Below are positions 34,682 through 35,574 of a stretch of DNA of 35,574 bases, in pieces. Every line of letters begins with the position of its first letter. Position 1 is the stretch's first letter. The position numbers and the translations under genes were made by a program. This stretch comes from Desulfobulbaceae bacterium. GTDB taxonomy: Bacteria > Desulfobacterota > Desulfobulbia > Desulfobulbales > Desulfobulbaceae. The notes beneath the pieces were generated by a model, which saw only the letters and a program-made list of their open reading frames with translations, had not been told where the DNA came from and ran no database searches. The DNA lies in the NCBI GenBank assembly GCA_013201405.1, contig JABMJC010000008.1, positions 1 through 35,574 of the forward strand. Reading direction: 5' to 3'.

Positions 34682-35428
34682 ATGTCCACTGTCAGCATGG
34701 TCTTCTTTCTTGCTGCCTGGTTTCTTGCCGGCTTTGTTAACGGACTTGCCGGCATGGGCGCAGCCATGGTGGCCCTGCCCCTGGTGGCTGCGCTCATTGA
34801 ACCGGCAGCCTTGGTGCCGAGCACCTGCCTTGTCGTTACGGTCCTCACCATCTACATGGCCTGGGCATACTGGCGGGATTTTTATTTTTCCGATATAGTT
34901 CCGCTACTGGTAGGATGTTTACCTGGCACTGCGGCCGGTCTTTTAATTCTGCTCATTCTTCCGCCTATCGCCTTGCAACTCATCATCGGCTTGGCCATGG
35001 TGAGCTTTGTTGCCTGGCAAATTTTCTATAAACAAAAAAAAATTCATGCCCCCACCTGGCCTGCGGGATTGGTGGCTGGAGGCGCTACAGGGTTGATGAA
35101 CACTGCCACTTCCTTTGTCAATCCACCCATTGCCATGTATGCGCTCCACGTTGGCTGGAACAAGGAAAGCACGATTGGAAACATGAACGTGTTGGCCCTG
35201 GCCTCCTGCCTGATTACCTGCGCCGCACAGGCCAGCGCTGGGCTATATACCCCAGAGGTACTCTGGGCAGCGCTGTGGGCTGCTCCTATTTCCCTCGCGG
35301 GCCAGATAAGTGCAAGCCCATTGCTGCGCCGGGTTAATGTGCTCTTCTTCCGAAAAATAGTGCTGGTGGTAATTGCCTGTGGTGGGCTCTTATCCGTTAT
35401 CCGCTCGCTGCGCATACTGCTTAGCTGA
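34682..35428 (+). CDS. TauE/SafE family anion exporter
   Basis: The 248-residue protein is hydrophobic throughout, with about eight helices in two repeats. The first repeat starts FLAGFVNGLAGMGAAMVALPL and the second is around GLVAGGATGLMNTATSFVNPP, matching the TauE/SafE pattern of Gly-rich helix starts. These proteins export sulfite, sulfoacetate or similar organosulfur anions; the exact substrate cannot be read from sequence. There is no clear Shine-Dalgarno before the ATG. The final 146 nt of the window after the stop hold nothing I can support, and no terminator is seen. Confidence 0.88.
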   Translation: MSTVSMVFFLAAWFLAGFVNGLAGMGAAMVALPLVAALIEPAALVPSTCLVVTVLTIYMAWAYWRDFYFSDIVPLLVGCLPGTAAGLLILLILPPIALQLIIGLAMVSFVAWQIFYKQKKIHAPTWPAGLVAGGATGLMNTATSFVNPPIAMYALHVGWNKESTIGNMNVLALASCLITCAAQASAGLYTPEVLWAALWAAPISLAGQISASPLLRRVNVLFFRKIVLVVIACGGLLSVIRSLRILLS

Positions 35429-35574
35429 GCATTGCTGCTTTCTTTTCTACCCGATAACTATGGGCATCTCGCAGCAAAACATCTTGTCACACCGCAGCCC
35501 AGCGGCTAAAGAGCTTGTGAGATGTGGTCTCCATTTTCCGACAGTTTGGCGGCAAGTTTAAGGTGGGTTCAAAT

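Overview
The window reads as a chromosomal segment of an anaerobic Desulfobacterota-type bacterium (formerly Deltaproteobacteria, Desulfobulbales-like). The support is indirect but consistent. It has a short-chain acyl-CoA oxidation cluster with an ETF:menaquinone-type Fe-S reductase, a selenocysteine formate dehydrogenase of the FdnGHI type, system II cytochrome c maturation (ResB/CcsA), a GlcD/GlcF-type 2-hydroxyacid dehydrogenase and a TauE/SafE exporter. No 16S rRNA or other taxonomic marker is present, so this placement is inference. I saw no tRNA, rRNA, CRISPR array, insertion sequence or prophage.

Layout. (1) 1-328, minus: truncated exported protein of unknown function. (2) 592-3913, plus: an overlapping three-gene operon of a sugar nucleotidyltransferase, an aminoglycoside-phosphotransferase-fold kinase and the ribosome-assembly GTPase Der. 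(3) 14227 down to 3989, minus: thiolase, then gctA-gctB-crotonase-acyl-CoA dehydrogenase-EMO-type reductase-etfB-etfA-SatP-like acetate transporter. This set is closed by a strong terminator facing der. (4) 20418 down to 14807, minus: fdnG (read through an in-frame UGA as selenocysteine), fdnH, fdnI, fdhE. (5) 22282 down to 20577, minus: family 25 glycosyltransferase and polysaccharide deacetylase, divergent from a B12-type radical SAM gene at 22371-23804. (6) 25749 down to 23835, minus: a zinc-ribbon (TackOD1-like) protein with a degenerate GGDEF domain, plus a CYTH phosphatase/cyclase. (7) 26036-35428, plus: sirtuin, pdxH, an MscS-like membrane protein, glcD, glcF, resB, ccsA and a TauE/SafE exporter.

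How the genes work together. The minus-strand catabolic set fits activation of butyrate (or a similar short acid) by CoA transfer, dehydrogenation by the acyl-CoA dehydrogenase, hydration by crotonase and thiolysis to acetyl-CoA. Electrons would pass through EtfAB to the membrane reductase and menaquinone, and acetate could move through the SatP-like carrier. The 3-hydroxyacyl-CoA dehydrogenase needed between crotonase and thiolase is not in the window. FdnGHI adds formate oxidation at the periplasmic face, and GlcDF adds lactate/glycolate oxidation. ResB/CcsA would supply c-type cytochromes for this respiratory lifestyle.

The points I consider least ordinary are the recoded UGA with a SECIS-like hairpin, the TackOD1/dead-GGDEF protein paired with CYTH, the MscS-like protein with a long periplasmic coiled coil and an atypical pore helix, the palindromic sites upstream of the thiolase, and pyrimidine-rich leaders without Shine-Dalgarno on several plus-strand genes.
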